Counted from the stretch's first letter, positions 28,701 to 36,461 are shown. The stretch: 64,000 nt of DNA from Terebella lapidaria (GCA_949152475.1 OX424557.1:27837462-27901461), one strand, 5' to 3'. A program made the numbers and translations. The notes: generated by a model not told the origin, from the sequence alone.

Positions 28701-29383
28701 AATGCTCAACAGTGTTTTGATACTACAGGGAGAAAAAAAAACAAAATTTGCATTTTGTATTTGTATCATCCCATTTCTTTGGGCAATACAACCTCTTTCC
28801 CCTGTATTGCAGATTGGATCCTATCATCGTCAATACTCCAGTGTCAGGCACCAAACTCAGTACTGTCACCTTTTCCAAAAACTCCAAGGTTGGTTTTCAA
28901 AAACAGCATAACATATTCATTTCATCATCGCTCCCTACAACCTCAATATGACTGTACATGTGCTGTATTGCAGTGTTTACTGGTGGGAGACAGTGATGGG
29001 CATGTTTCTGTCTATGAACTCCGCTGTATGCCGGAACCTGTTGGGACACAGGTACATGTATGCTCAATATTGTTGATTATTATCGGTAATAATGTAGTAT
29101 GCTTACGCTTATTGCCACACATCTACCTCTATATAATATACACCATGGGGGTAATCTTACTCTGGCCTTCGAAGAAAAGAGGAGTCTTTGAATGTCAGTG
29201 TAAGATTGCCCAAAAGTGATGAGGAAGGTATGTGACTAATACAGCTTCAGAAAATTGTTTTTTTCATTTATGAAAATTCACATAAATCTCATATGAACCA
29301 TAATGTACTTTGTTCTACAGGGTGAAGCTTTGGAGAAAATAGTACAGTCGTCACTTGCAAGTCAGCTTCAGCAGAAAGACTGA
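10268..29383 (+). CDS. DNAI4: Axonemal dynein intermediate chain 4 (WD repeat protein 78), about 849 aa
   Basis: Intermediate chain of inner-arm axonemal dynein in motile cilia and flagella. Exons: 10268-10308, 11949-12138, 12480-12590, 12723-12805, 12925-13019, 13231-13418, 13764-13805, 14712-14738 (27 nt microexon, uncertain), 15249-15356, 15553-15625, 15732-15884, 16095-16207, 16894-16996, 17105-17280, 17455-17541, 17668-17745, 17884-17957, 27505-27659, 27801-27921, 28037-28124, 28283-28411, 28556-28653, 28813-28888, 28974-29051, 29321-29383. These total 2550 nt, in phase throughout; human DNAI4 is about 848 aa as I recall. The N-terminal half is polar (VFNDAGQDVTPIPL, SETDTIWLLDLPGVCVSLES, GNDRYMERGMNTFN, ERAINLNTYQPKQAQYRGF). 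The C-terminal half, from about residue 443, is a WD40 propeller (VSCIAWNKVNPDLLAVGYG, IDFSLAHPNLLAVGMYDGTV, VNKIQWSPFSSDVFLSCSGD, CLLVGDSDGHVSVYELR). The 9.5 kb intron 17958-27504 holds DIRS copy 1. It faces MIER1. Confidence 0.93.
10398..10632. repeat. Inverted-repeat (MITE-like) element in DNAI4 intron 1
   Basis: About 45-50 bp arms face each other with few mismatches. The left arm (about 10400-10448) contains GAGCCATCCGCCCTAAACTC and the right arm (about 10580-10628) its near-complement. About 130 bp of unique sequence lies between. No coding capacity; the apparent ORFs at 10311-10773 cross it and are not genes. Confidence 0.65.
10847..10955. repeat. Near-perfect 46 bp-arm palindrome (hairpin)
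   Basis: The sequence from 10847 reads TTAGCCATACATATGACTAT onward and is mirrored with only a few differences up to 10955. A centre of about 15 bp (around GGACCAATATGGTC) is itself palindromic. It lies in DNAI4 intron 1. It could be a small palindromic MITE; a transcribed hairpin is possible but not shown. Confidence 0.85.
11560..11805. repeat. Short GTCGAC-rich tandem repeat before DNAI4 exon 2
   Basis: A module of the form GATCTGATGRCTCGTCGATG, then TCGACAATNGCGNCGATAG, occurs near 11577 and 11696, with a partial third near 11776. The period is about 119 bp. A 171-codon minus-strand ORF (11846-11331) runs over it and so has an internal repeat (AIVDIDEPSDP-like), but it has no other sign of being a gene. 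Confidence 0.6.
16336..16395 (+). other. DNAI4: Possible alternative 60 nt exon of DNAI4
   Basis: Between two well-supported exons, 16336-16395 is flanked by AG and GTGAG and reads 20 in-frame codons (beginning DIVELHTPVP) with phase 0 at both ends. Including it would keep the DNAI4 frame. The upstream pyrimidine tract is weak, so it may be chance or a lineage-specific cassette exon. Confidence 0.3.
18320..18349 (+). other. DNAI4: Possible 30 nt cassette microexon of DNAI4
   Basis: An AG precedes 18320 and GTAAGT follows 18349. The 30 nt between are phase-compatible with the exons ending at 17957 and starting at 27505, and would add KDMRSVDEE-like residues before the ESNGKHTGPV block. It lies about 290 bp left of DIRS copy 1. 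Skipping it also gives a good reading frame. Confidence 0.35.
18652..18862 (+). repeat. Left inverted terminal repeat of DIRS copy 1
   Basis: It begins CTACCTCTATAATAAAC and ends in CGCCATTAATTTGC. Its reverse complement is found at 24950-25160 with no difference that I could see. The first ~16 bp of the element (18636-18651) are outside the repeat and are matched only by the internal complementary region. Confidence 0.88.
19110..24467 (+). CDS. DIRS copy 1: Gag-like to tyrosine recombinase open frame (1785 codons)
   Basis: One uninterrupted frame. Residues 1-40 form a Cys-rich motif (MKCIVCKHYLPKWEAHNACW, then C..C....C....C..C), probably zinc-binding. About 110-280 is low complexity. About 430-700 is a conserved Gag-like block (LSWGEKLDFVKR, WLSMATRRAILQCRDQVLDN, DSHSLWVSELWRRDAF). 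About 710-770 is an RG-rich basic tail. About 780-1430 is the alternate frame over the RT/RNase H region. About 1430-1785 is the tyrosine recombinase: KSSLAVYQSKW at its start, R near 1593 (SGKRRSELHAL), H1723-x-x-R1726 (HDVRAL) and the presumed nucleophile Y1759 (FTSFYLRE). Recombinase and Gag share this frame. Whether the whole 1785 aa is made as one protein is unknown; frameshifting or splicing may give separate products. The ATG follows a TTTCAG 3' splice-like site. Confidence 0.85.
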   Translation: MKCIVCKHYLPKWEAHNACWQCRDTVYCRPSATCELCADWSIDEWKLCLQGLREIQARRFAGCPTPPSPSDSDSARPRPKASEERKRRLDLQLTNAVCAVSFDLSLSFSFSQVRVPGAARSALGTLTSPQPTGLCGSLLAPSLLAPRSHASLAERPGFQCPSVVSGSAGSVGLTTVPCARDPSGQRVLFPPPGRAPAPGAGFQPHSQGGFRSGPVSPVIRPPAPDFPSVTGPQAVATGAVASRGREPRAMSRPNPWVPGVSMSPRFPEFPFSDSPCVFQIAEDIKDDSPLTALPSGFVASSQGMLSFAQLADQGSSRASEPSGVPVQGSSSTTSEQRLRGELQSFREEMLGQWQQFLARFTPPQPPPPPSSPLLREEPSSDEEPSLQVSQSADQPLPGPSGLTLPRKRKADPDQEADQPESDDPLSWGEKLDFVKRVLPGLWPEEHAPAPVKKVARSMISSEIEHPRPSKDALRFPLSQGVRGSMQERMDETIRSNKSAIGAYPARPSVNDYYTSSELDDKPTALRRHHPHYAFFKEPKAVESPWAALAELQHTFRVGLATDSAMDWLSMATRRAILQCRDQVLDNPDVDRDDLAEALLSCASLVTSIGKGVGDKVALDSHSLWVSELWRRDAFLSSLKFEVPDQLMTDMRVLHPVIPSSGAPTSLLLPDRSAELREVKKEADEKAAKSSTSNALLSQSKSLERLTQQMVSAFKKPQSAVQQSQPQQQPTRGRGRARGRASGLPFRGASAGSTRGDRGRGRGRGRGEAPKPAGEKKPGTYSFGFRAGSFARVSRRAAWSARFGRYSFLRRARRSSFNSVLERVGAARGLPLGRLDAPSRIRPEIREIATVIARPKGFHSSKRSRTPPCSPRGDNGDDRETSDRTCSRGHSRVLQRVVCGSQSVGGLETSDRSFSVEQVLNSADVFHGNAGASSFSHASRFVGGNDRSQRCLFPYSNETCSSQIPEISLSRPRMAVSGAPVRIIDSAVDFHHGGSGSPDSRPQAGDFYPPISRRLANPAPLSRNADRPSTVCGKSMLTDGVQNQPKKVRLVTASRLRLLGVSLSDYLRDCVADAGSSVKIIRAVRRLPSSHSTDGQTLAVPSRDAGVHGKVSSVGPPAHAAYSAASTLSMVPGHGRQIPARAGLSGSRFPSAMVAGSRQSAPRVVIPPAASIQARIYGCQYGRLGRSLGRQRGLGHLVFVSAGMAHKPVGTGGRVLGSQALGNTFPQSGCVGGHRQLHRCRLHQQAGRYEVPVAVPGRYRPPALVSRPGYFAFREAYPWSYECLGGPPLPEGPGPGHGVESCPQGIPISLRPMGHADGRFVCDPVEPQTSFVCVSHSRSHGHVSGCDVDVLGGHVRVCLPPSGVVGQGDRQVSDSPVSPPADCSVSTAEVVVPGPSGVDSRLPSSASGSVGPPQTTSLQHVSSGSRKSEASCLDIVERCFRKKGFSREVSARIARSNRKSSLAVYQSKWTSFCAWCRRRKVSPFRVDAPLISEFLLEKFNEGRAPSTIAGYRTAIAKTLKPKLGIDFGHDQGLTALINSFEIERPKARNPVPEWDLSLVLNVLRKDPFEPLERASLKLLTFKTVFLLALASGKRRSELHALSFSKVKWKSDGSSVLLGVIPSFLAKTQLAGTPLLSFSIPALTPSLGPGLEEDAKLCPVRALRIYVNRTRELHLGKRLLFVSYLKDFPNDIRPATISSWIKKCVRFCYEKSQAKKSTGFRVKAHDVRALAASLAFTNKVSLNDVMSACTWKSHNTFTSFYLRELAWEDDSGLQLGRLVAAERVVQL
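21301..23577 (+). CDS. DIRS copy 1: reverse transcriptase and RNase H (+1 frame)
   Basis: This frame is +1 relative to Gag/recombinase. The first ATG (21301) falls inside the RG-rich Gag tail, and recognisable RT begins near 21535 (VGARLILFWKEWERLG), so the true start or frameshift site is not known. RT motifs in order: GGWRPVIDLSPLN (21823), VTIDLKDAYFHIP, RALPFGLSTAPWIF, and the catalytic YLDD (22138-22149, residues 280-283). RNase H follows with TDAS (D447), LLELEA (E near 481), TDNS (D504) and WADRLSR (D555). A C-terminal domain has DLFATRWNHKLPSF, YAYPPAVLL, LIAPCLPQRSWFPDLLEL, matching the position of the Dam-like methyltransferase domain of DIRS elements. The last ~180 nt overlap the start of the recombinase. 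Confidence 0.9.
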   Translation: MAVVEREAGPQGCPFAGPLPAAPEETVVVAEAEDAERLPSPQGKRNRVRIASDSGPDPLLECREELHGQLVSVDIPSSDEPVGARLILFWKEWERLGACPWVVSTLRRGFGLKFEKLPPLSPVPRGFTLPNDPERRRVLHEEITAMIEKQAIEPAPGDTPGFYSVLFVVPKASGGWRPVIDLSPLNKFLIVPTFSMETPEQVRSVMPRDSWVVTIDLKDAYFHIPMKPAVRKYLRFLYLGRVWQFRALPFGLSTAPWIFTMVAREVQILAHKRGIFIHQYLDDWLIRHHCRETLIVQAQFVVNLCSRMGFKINQKKSDLSPRRDFVFLGYRYQTTSETVLPTLDRQSKLSVLSEGFLRRIPQTARRWQSLLGMLASTEKLVPLGRLHMRPIQRHLHSQWSQVTGDRSQLVQVSPEVVSHLQWWLDPVNLLRGSSFRRPLPSRHVFTDASMDGWGAHWDDSEVSGTWSSSQQEWHINLLELEAVFLALRHWETHFLNQAVLVATDNSTVVAYINKQGGTKSQSLCQAAIDLLLWCHDRGISLFARHIPGHMNVWADRLSRRGQVQAMEWSLAPRVFQSLCGLWGTPMVDLFATRWNHKLPSFVSPIPDPTAMSVDAMSTSWEGMYAYAYPPAVLLDKVIAKFRTHQCRLLLIAPCLPQRSWFPDLLELIVDFPRQLPDRWDLLKQPRSSMFHQAPASLKLHAWILSSDVSERRDFQGRCPLGSPDQIENLLWQSTNRSGLPSVLGVVAGRLVLSESMLP
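24806..24907 (+). repeat. Internal complementary region of DIRS copy 1
   Basis: The left part (24806-24849) is complementary to the outer left end of the element (18636-18678). The right part (24848-24907) is complementary to the outer right end (25144-25204). The two meet around AATAAATAGGAAG. In DIRS1 this region is thought to serve as the template that closes the circular intermediate. Confidence 0.85.
24950..25160 (+). repeat. Right inverted terminal repeat of DIRS copy 1
   Basis: It is the reverse complement of 18652-18862. It is followed by a right-end extension of about 44 bp (to about 25204) that also appears, complemented, in the internal complementary region. Confidence 0.88.
25560..27085 (+). 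repeat. Dispersed repeat, copy A (in DNAI4 intron)
   Basis: It shares, in opposite orientation, most of its landmarks with 39450-40510: a GGTTGCCATAGCAACC-type palindrome (25816-25832), a block around TATTGGAGTGATCACA, ~127-133 bp tandem units with ACCGAATAAGTTAACAT (near 26157, 26288, 26421 and 26552) and an end block with GGGCTACGGGGGATACACCC (27032). A further three-unit repeat with GGAACCAAGTTTG lies at 26600-26900. No protein is encoded. It is a non-autonomous interspersed repeat of unknown class. Confidence 0.7.
25655..25712. repeat. GCC/CGCGTC microsatellite
   Basis: A run of CGC triplets passes into repeats of CGCGTC/CGTCCG. Arg/Val- or Pro/Arg-rich ORFs on both strands here reflect only the repeat. 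It sits just after a small CCCCGAACAAAGTTCGGCGG hairpin within dispersed repeat copy A. Confidence 0.85.
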
Positions 29384-29642
29384 TCATCGAATACACGCAA
29401 CAAAGTTTACTCCCATTGTTACCGTCCATTTCTCCACATGCCAACTTAAAATATTTAATACTTGTACCTGATTTATGTTTGTGATGTCCCTAACTTATAT
29501 ACGAATATTAGCGTCAGAGTATATACATATCCGTCCAAATTTGGCATGTTTTGTGTGCAGATAGTCTTGTTATGGTTGTCATTATACTGGGATGTTATGG
29601 ACAAGTCATTGTGATATATGTATATTGTTGGATTTTACAAGG

Positions 29643-29648
29643 AATAAA
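29643..29648 (+). terminator. DNAI4: Polyadenylation signal for DNAI4
   Basis: AATAAA lies 260 bp after the DNAI4 stop codon, in A/T-rich DNA. The spacing suits a short 3' UTR. Confidence 0.6.
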
Positions 29649-29719
29649 ATCAACAAAAACATTGGTGTTGCTTGGAAAGCGAACCGAAAACGTGTAAATT
29701 TCTGAGACAAAACCCAGAA

Positions 29720-30330
29720 CTTTGGTGACCTTGAACTTGACCTTAGATTACCGTGGGCAGTAAATCCTAATGCACGACCAGGCTAAAATGTGTTTATTGG
29801 CCTCCCAGAGACATAACGCTCTTAGATAAAGTTTTGAGTTTGCTCATGAGCTTGTAGGAATGTAAGTATCATAGTGTAGGAAGTCACATATGGTGGATCT
29901 TTCGGTGACCTTGAACTTTTCCTAAGATGACCTTCAATGATAAATGTCAAGTTCGACTTGAAATGTTCAAGTTGGCAACTGCAGAAAAAAACCCATGTAC
30001 GTGGAGCTCAAGTTTTCATTATAAGCATATAGGAAGCCATGGAGAGTGTGACCTTGAACTTAACCTCAGAAGACTTCGAGCAGTAACTACTGTAAAACGA
30101 CTAATATTGGCGGACGCCAAATAACGTGAGGCTCACAACCGCCAAATTTAATAGCCGCCAATATTAGTCATTTCACAGTATTGCAAAGAAATGTGTAGAT
30201 CTCTCATCTGATCACCTCGAACAAAAAAAGGCTGAGGTTCAATTTTGTATCCTGAGCATATATAGGGAGTCACAAAATAGCAGATATTTTGGCAACCTTG
30301 AACTTGACTGAAATGACCTCATATAAAGCT
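29720..30330. repeat. Degenerate TGACCTTGAACTTGACC repeats
   Basis: Four diverged units near 29725, 29906, 30050 and 30296 share the phrase GACCTTGAACTT followed by loosely similar sequence (for example CATATAGGAAG). They resemble the 6.77-7.64 kb array in motif but not in full sequence. Confidence 0.5.
30088..30180. repeat. Palindromic MITE, about 93 bp
   Basis: The ends are TACTGTAAAACGACTAATAT and its near-complement, with matching GGCGG cores. The centre is about 40 bp. No coding capacity. Confidence 0.7.
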
Positions 30331-30523
30331 TGTCTGGTTTGAAATTAACAAATTACAGCCCAAAGGCAAAATGCATACATATAGTTTGGTTTGTATTGAC
30401 ATAATTTGCATATTGCACATTTTATGTGATCTTGATCTCAGATGATATCAAGTAGGTAACCTGTGTGGACTGAACAAATTGCAAACTGGAAGCTTATTTC
30501 AATTATAAGGGTAGTGCCGACTG

Positions 30524-30682
30524 CAATTGACCTATCGCCAAAGCCCCTAAAAGTTGTCCGAGTTGCACATATTACGTCGGCAATTTTCTTTTTGACCAAT
30601 AAGAATAAGACCGTTTTGCAGAATGCATCGAAAATGACGTAAAAACATTCGGACAAATTGGTTCGGCGATAGGTTAATTGGT
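30524..30682. repeat. MITE-like element, about 155 bp
   Basis: Inverted ends: CAATTGACCTATCGCC on the left and GGCGATAGGTTAATTG on the right, with one mismatch. The interior has GACGTAAAAACATTCGGACA and no ORF. Confidence 0.65.
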
Positions 30683-31833
30683 AAGATAAAGGACCCTTGG
30701 TCCCATTTGTGGACTTCCACATAGCTCCGTACATTTTTCCCATAACCGACCTATCCTTAGTGTTAGATTGTCATGGGCATTTTTTGCTCCAGTTGCTATG
30801 GACAGGCAGTATAAATGCAACACAGGTGTTTTGACACAGCAACTTATCAGACGGATTGCTGTTTATTGAAAATATATGGAGATTCCACAAAGTTACATAA
30901 TATTGATAGATGTTTGATGTTGGTACTGCCATTTGTCTGGAGTTCATAAACTTTTCACTATTTTTCTCGACACTCATGGCAATAAACAAATCGTCTTATG
31001 AAATAAAAGAACACATTTATTTTGATACCACAGAATATAATACAATCCTGTGACCTTGATCGAGTAACTTCTCAGAAATCAACGAATCCTCAATTATTCT
31101 CGACATTCATGTTTAAAAAACCCATGAGGACGCGACAAACTTATTCAGCAATTTTGCCAAAAACCAAAGAAAAACATTGGGACTCCTAGGTCGTTTGCTG
31201 CCTCATGGGCATATCGCTTTTGCCATGCAACAGTTGAGCAAACACATGGAACATTACAAGTTACATCACACTGAATTGATGATAACAATGAATTTGTATT
31301 TTAAAGGAATAATACATTCTTTAACAGAAGTACAATATTGCACAGGACATATTAGTAGCATCTGATAAACTCTCACAAAAATATGTTTCTGTGCCCTGGG
31401 GTATAAACTACCTTCAAATATTACCTACGGATGACTGTTCATTCACACAGCACAGAATCTGACTGATGCACACACTACTTCTACTTCCACACATTTACTC
31501 TATATTGTTTCTAAATTGTGATACAATTTTGTTTACTGGAATCTAAAATCTGTCCAACCTACATAAATTTCTCCATAAAACAGGCTATCCACAACGTCAT
31601 ATAAGCTTTACTATAAAACACATTATGAAGTGCAGTGATGATAGAGATTCTGTACACATACAGTACTAAAAGGACATCTCATCGGTCATTGCAGATGACT
31701 GACAACAATTAATCTTTCATCATGAGAACTCTTGTGCACACTTCACCATGATAACAAACAAAACACTTCGCAGCACCTCTCGTACCATGGATGAGAACGA
31801 TGACAGTGAACACGTCCATAGGCCTAACTCCGC

Positions 31834-34800
31834 TCAGATGAAGTCGTCGACCTCTGTTTTTGTAGTACACATGTACTCATCGATTTGTTTGTCCAGTTGT
31901 TCCCGAGTGACTGATGGCTGAGACCCGCGCCCTCGGCCGCGTCCACGTCCTCGCCCACCTCGGCGTACACCACGACCTGCGGCTCCCCTCGTCCTGCAAC
32001 ACACAGACATCAAATCAACAAAACTGATCGAGACTATGGCAATGTAATATAACTGTAGTGCATGACTGCATGTAAATGATTTCATTTACGGTTAGTCCAA
32101 GTATTCAGTAGATTTTGAAAGCAAACCACTAAGGACTAAATATTGCCTACACAAATATTGCCTACACAATAGTCATAAAGTACAACCCAGAATACCCACT
32201 GTAAAGCCTTGAATTTGATATATAAAATCACACTCATACTAGACGTCAAGGCCTAAAGATGCCTTGGAGGCATTTTGGTGTTGAGACTAATTTGTAATAT
32301 TTATAACATGTTTACCATGGGCTCTACAATGCTCTACGACACACTATTTCCACGATATCGAAGAAAACGAAAAATGCCAACTTGGCGAAAGAAATTCAGG
32401 TCAAGGTCAAAGTTCATCCATAATACCGGTACTCCTTAGACATGTTTGTCTAGTGCCATGAGTCCAAAAATAATGTCCGATTCACTGGACGACGCACCGT
32501 TTCCGAGAAATCGATGAAAACAGAAAAAGGCCGACTCGGCAAAAAAATTTTAGGTCAAGGTCGAAGTTCATCCATAATACCCTATAGACATGTTTGTCTA
32601 GTGCCACGAGTCCGAAAATAACATCCATTTCGCTCTTCGACGCACCGTTTCCGAGATATCGACGAAAACGAAAAATGCCGACTCGGCAGAAAAATTCAAG
32701 GTAAAGGTCATGTTCATCCATAATACCCTATAGACATGTTTGTCTAGTGCCACGAGTCGAAAAATAACGTCCGTTTCGCTCTACGACACACCGTTTCCGA
32801 GATATCGACGAAAACGCAAAATGCCGACTCGGCAGAAAAATTCAAGGTCAAGGTCAAAGTTCATCCATAATACCCCTTAGACATGTTTGTCTAGTGCCAC
32901 GAGTCCGAAAATAACGTCCGTTTTGCTCTACGTCGCACCGTTTCCGAGATATTGACGAAAACGAAAAATGCCGACTCGGCAGAAAAATTCAAGGTAAAGG
33001 TCATGTTCATCCATAATACCCTATAGACATGTTTGTCTAGTGCCACGAGTCGAAAAATAACGTCCGTTTCGCTCTACGACACACCGTTTCCGAGATATCG
33101 ACGAAAACGCAAAATGCCGACTCGGCAGAAAAATTCAAGGTCAAGGTCAAAGTTCATCCATAATACCCCTTAGACATGTTTGCCTAGTGCCACGAGTCCG
33201 AAAATAACGTCCGTTTTGCTCTACGTCGCACCGTTTCCGAGATATTGACGAAAACGAAAAATGCCGGGTCAAGGTCGATGGTCATCCTTAATACCCCTTA
33301 GACATGTTTGTCTAGGGCGACGAGTCTGAAAATAACGTCCGTTTCGCTCTACGACGCACCGTTTCCGAGAAATCGATGAAAACGAAAAATGCCGACTCGG
33401 TGAAAAAATTTTAGGTCAAGTTCGAAGATCATCCATAATACCCTATAGACATGTTTGTCTACTGCCACGAGTCCGAAAATAATGTCCGTTTCGCTCTACG
33501 ATGCACCGTTTCCGAGATATCGACGAAAACGAAAAATGCCGACTCGGCAGCAAAAATTCAAGGTCAAGGTCAAAGTTCATCCATAATACCCCTTAGACAT
33601 GTTTGTCTAGTGCCACGAGTCCGAAAATAACGTCCGTTTCGCTCTACGACACACCGTTTCCGAGATATCAACGAAAACGAAAAATGACGACTCGGCAGAA
33701 AAATTCAAGGTCAAGGTCGAAGGTCACCCTTAACACCCCTTAGACATGTTTGTCTAGGGCGATGAGTCCGAAAATAACGTCCGTTTCGCTCTACGGCGCA
33801 CCGTTTCCAAGATATGCAGGAAACCTCAAGGATGACTGGGCGAAAACTCTTCCGACCTCTAGGTCAAAGGTCGTTTGACGGATTGATCCCAAAATCAATA
33901 GGGTTCTTCCCTATTGATATATGAACCTCCGTGCAAAGTTCTGCAGCCATTGCCTACATACTTTTTGAGTTATCGAGCGGAAACAAAGTCCAAAAAAAAA
34001 ACATTGATTTCATCCTCACGGACCTCACGGACCTCGGATCCGGCTGAAAAACAATAGGGTTCTTCCACATAATATGTCTGACCAACGCTGAAAATTTGGC
34101 GAAGATACATCGAGGCAAACTAAAGTTATCGGTCGGAAACCAAAACGGCGGAAAAAAAAGAAAAAAAAAAAAAAAAATTCTGCTAAAACCATAAAGGCAT
34201 TTCTTCCGAAATGCCTTAATTATAATTTCTGTCCATCAATGAATACACATGCTATATTAGTGGCAATTTTCGTAATTTGAGTATTCTAAAAACTTCAGCA
34301 CTGATTTTGAGATTGATCACTGCTGTATACTGGTGATTTTTGAGGAAAATACTGCCCCAAATATATCTAAGAACAATGTGGATGTTAGCAGGGAATGTCA
34401 ATGTTGGGAGGAAAAGGTTAACTAGCTTAGGTAGCATGCAGTATCTATCGGCTTACTGGCTGCCATATGAACCACGGCCGCCACCTCGACCCCTTTGGAC
34501 GAAGCCAGCCATGCTAGGACAAAGATCACAGAATTCCTATACTGATGCGCAAAATTCAACCCATCAACACTACACCTGAAATATTAGGCTCTTTCTCAAG
34601 TGTATAATTCTAATGTCAGGCAATATCATGACCAACACAAAAGCTTGTATTGAGTAAACACTCACCCTTGCTGGACGCCTCTACCTCGACCACCTAAAAC
34701 ACAGAATTGACTTGATATATATCTCTCATAATATTGTTAATACAGGTACATGAAGAACAACCACAGGAACGAATCTACCTGTGTGGTTCAGACCTACCTC

Positions 34801-35340
34801 TGGCAGCCCCCCGGAAGCTTCTCGCTGCCCCAGGTTGTCCCCGCCTTGCTCCGCGACCCATACCACGCCCCCTCGACTGGTAGACGACGTGTCCGCGGCC
34901 GCCTGGCTGTCCCCGAGCCTGGTAGCCACGCCCCCGGCTCCTCCCAGAGACATTGGATGCCATGGAGTTGATGGATAGCTGTGAGCCATACATGTCCACA
35001 CCTCGGGTCAGACCTCTCCCACGGCCTCTCATGCCTCTCCTGCCCTGAGGCATCTGTGGTGGAGCCATCTGCTGCCCATTGCTGGCAAAACTCAGCCTTG
35101 ATCTAACATTCGTTCCAAGCCGCTGCTTTAGACTTTTCTGGAAATGAGGAACTGTGAATGTACCGCAGTTTGATATTTGACAAACCATTTTGATGATCAT
35201 GACATTAAGTGAAAATACTTTTAGGGTATATGGAGTTGGCTCACCTTTTTCAGACGTAGCGCCGCTTGAACCGTTGGTCGATTGGCCATTTGCTGAGCCA
35301 ATCTTCGGTTTTTTGCTGTTGCCTGTTGTGCAGCCGCCAT
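31834..35340 (-). CDS. CHTOP: CHTOP-like chromatin target of PRMT1, 226 aa
   Basis: RG-rich nuclear protein. In vertebrates CHTOP binds PRMT1 and the TREX complex and promotes mRNA export; the same role is inferred here. Exons on the minus strand: 35340-35245, 35137-34798, 34693-34666, 34513-34457 and 31993-31834 (681 nt, all phases agree). The N-terminus is [20 protein letters not shown], then VQAALRLKK and [14 protein letters not shown], equivalent to the human NRRLAQQME...SLKQRLG block. This copy lacks the long N-terminal leader of human CHTOP. The middle (about 60-200) is rich in RGRG methylation-type motifs. The C-terminus, [18 protein letters not shown], matches the conserved LTKEQLDNQLDAYM motif. 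The last intron (31994-34456) carries a 147 bp tandem array. Vertebrate CHTOP is intron-rich and self-regulates by splicing; nothing here shows that directly. Confidence 0.92.
32228..34215. repeat. CHTOP: Element with 147-148 bp tandem array in the last CHTOP intron
   Basis: About ten monomers of 147-148 bp run from about 32400 to 33830. Each contains CATAATACCCCTTAGACATG, then TTTGTCTAGTGCCACGAGTC, then CACCGTTTCCGAGATATCGA, then AATGCCGACTCGGCAGAAAA. GACATGTTTGTCTAG anchors recur near 32440, 32588, 32735, 32883, 33030, 33178, 33302, 33450, 33597 and 33745. Two adjacent dimers (about 32690-32985 and 32985-33280) are nearly identical. Small palindromes of the GCCTT...AAGGC type flank the whole (32250 and 34195), which suggests that the array is the body of a dispersed element. 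Confidence 0.85.
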
Positions 35341-35649
35341 GTTGACTCGAACTTGCTGCACAGATGGCGTGTTCGAAGGACGAATGCTTGAAAAGCTTCA
35401 TCGAAAAATAAGACACCAGATACACATGTCAGGTGAGGCAGAGGTATTCTCACAAATGCCATGCTGCATTTCAGAAATAGGCACCAGAACAGCAGGCAAT
35501 CATTTCAAGTTCTTTCTCCCCTTTACATGTTATTGTTCATTATGTATCAGTGATTGCTCAAATGGATCTGATATTTGGTGCCATCATTATTTTTAGGTGC
35601 CTTATTTATAATGCTCATTTGCAGCAGTGTGAATACACAAGATGAGCCT

Positions 35650-36461
35650 CTTCAGTACCGCTTACACAAATACGATGGGGACTGAAGCAAGCAGCAGTGT
35701 TATGTTCAACCATATTTACCTCCTTAGTACCACTTACACCAAAAGGATGGGGACACAGGCAGGTACAATGTTAACCCCCTGAGTACCACTTACACAAACA
35801 CGATGGGAACTCAGGCAAGCTTCACTGTTTAGAGATGTGAATATCCCTTCAGTGCCACGAAACCAAAAGGCTGGGAACTGAAGAAGACAATTAGCCTCCT
35901 CAGTACCACTTATACTGGTCAGTAAGATGGGGACTGAGGCAGGCAACAATTTTATTCATCAAGATCATACAACCTGGGTACATATTGGAAGGATAAGAGC
36001 TAAGCCAGGCATCAAGATAGACATTTTCAAAATATCACTTCAATAACCCTTTCATAGTCACTTGCTCAATGCCACTTACGCCATTAAAGGCTGGGTACTG
36101 AGGCGAGTGTTTTCCCAAATACAGGTATTCGATTTTCATATTCATTCTATATATATATATGCTCTCAGACTTAATTGCAAGGTTAACCTAGTTCTTCAGC
36201 TAGTAATAAAACTTTAACGTACTTTTTTTTTATATAAATACCTAACAGAATTTCCAAGATAGTAAAATAGTATTGTGATGTACATTAGATCAGTTTTATC
36301 AGGCACATGCATACAGCTTTGGTCAATATCAATTTCATAAATAAAATAGAAGCAGGTGTCGTGAAATATGATGGCTTTAAGAATCAGAAATGAAGTACTG
36401 AATGATCTGGAAAATGCATACCTCTTCAGTACCACTTACACTAAATTGTTGGGTACTGAAG
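35650..36461. repeat. Seven dispersed short hairpin modules upstream of CHTOP
   Basis: Modules at 35650-35687, 35722-35759, 35778-35815, 35847-35883, 35898-35939, 36065-36102 and 36424-36461. Consensus: CYTCAGTACC, then CACTTACAC and about 10 more loop bases, then GGGNACTGARG. Stem pairs differ together between modules: CTTCAGT/ACTGAAG, CCTGAGT/ACTCAGG and CCTCAGT/ACTGAGG. Spacing is irregular and the DNA between modules is not repeated, so this is not a simple tandem array. Function unknown. Confidence 0.75.

Larger units (their letters stand above)
29384..31833. other. Intergenic region between the converging ends of DNAI4 and CHTOP
   Basis: It holds the DNAI4 3' UTR (to about 29670), a decayed set of units with TGACCTTGAACTTGACC (29720-30330), two MITE-like elements (30088-30180 and 30524-30682) and the CHTOP 3' UTR on the other strand. 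A TTTATT at 31016-31021 is a possible minus-strand AATAAA for CHTOP, about 810 bp past its stop. No further gene is supported. Confidence 0.55.

Noticed and set aside
28539..29219. 226-codon plus-strand ORF
   Set aside because: It reads through DNAI4 exons 28556-28653 and 28813-28888 and their introns in a frame that differs from the WD-repeat frame; splice sites and WD motifs support the exon model.
32482..32721. 79-codon minus-strand ORF with repeats
   Set aside because: Lies wholly in the 147 bp tandem array; its repetition is that of the satellite.
34775..35425. 216-codon minus-strand ORF
   Set aside because: It contains CHTOP exon 2 but runs through intron 1 in a frame unrelated to the NRRLAQQM start exon; the spliced model with a start at 35340 fits the family.
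35650..36461. A CRISPR-like array, because of regular short repeats
   Set aside because: Spacing is irregular, repeats are imperfect hairpins and the genome is animal.
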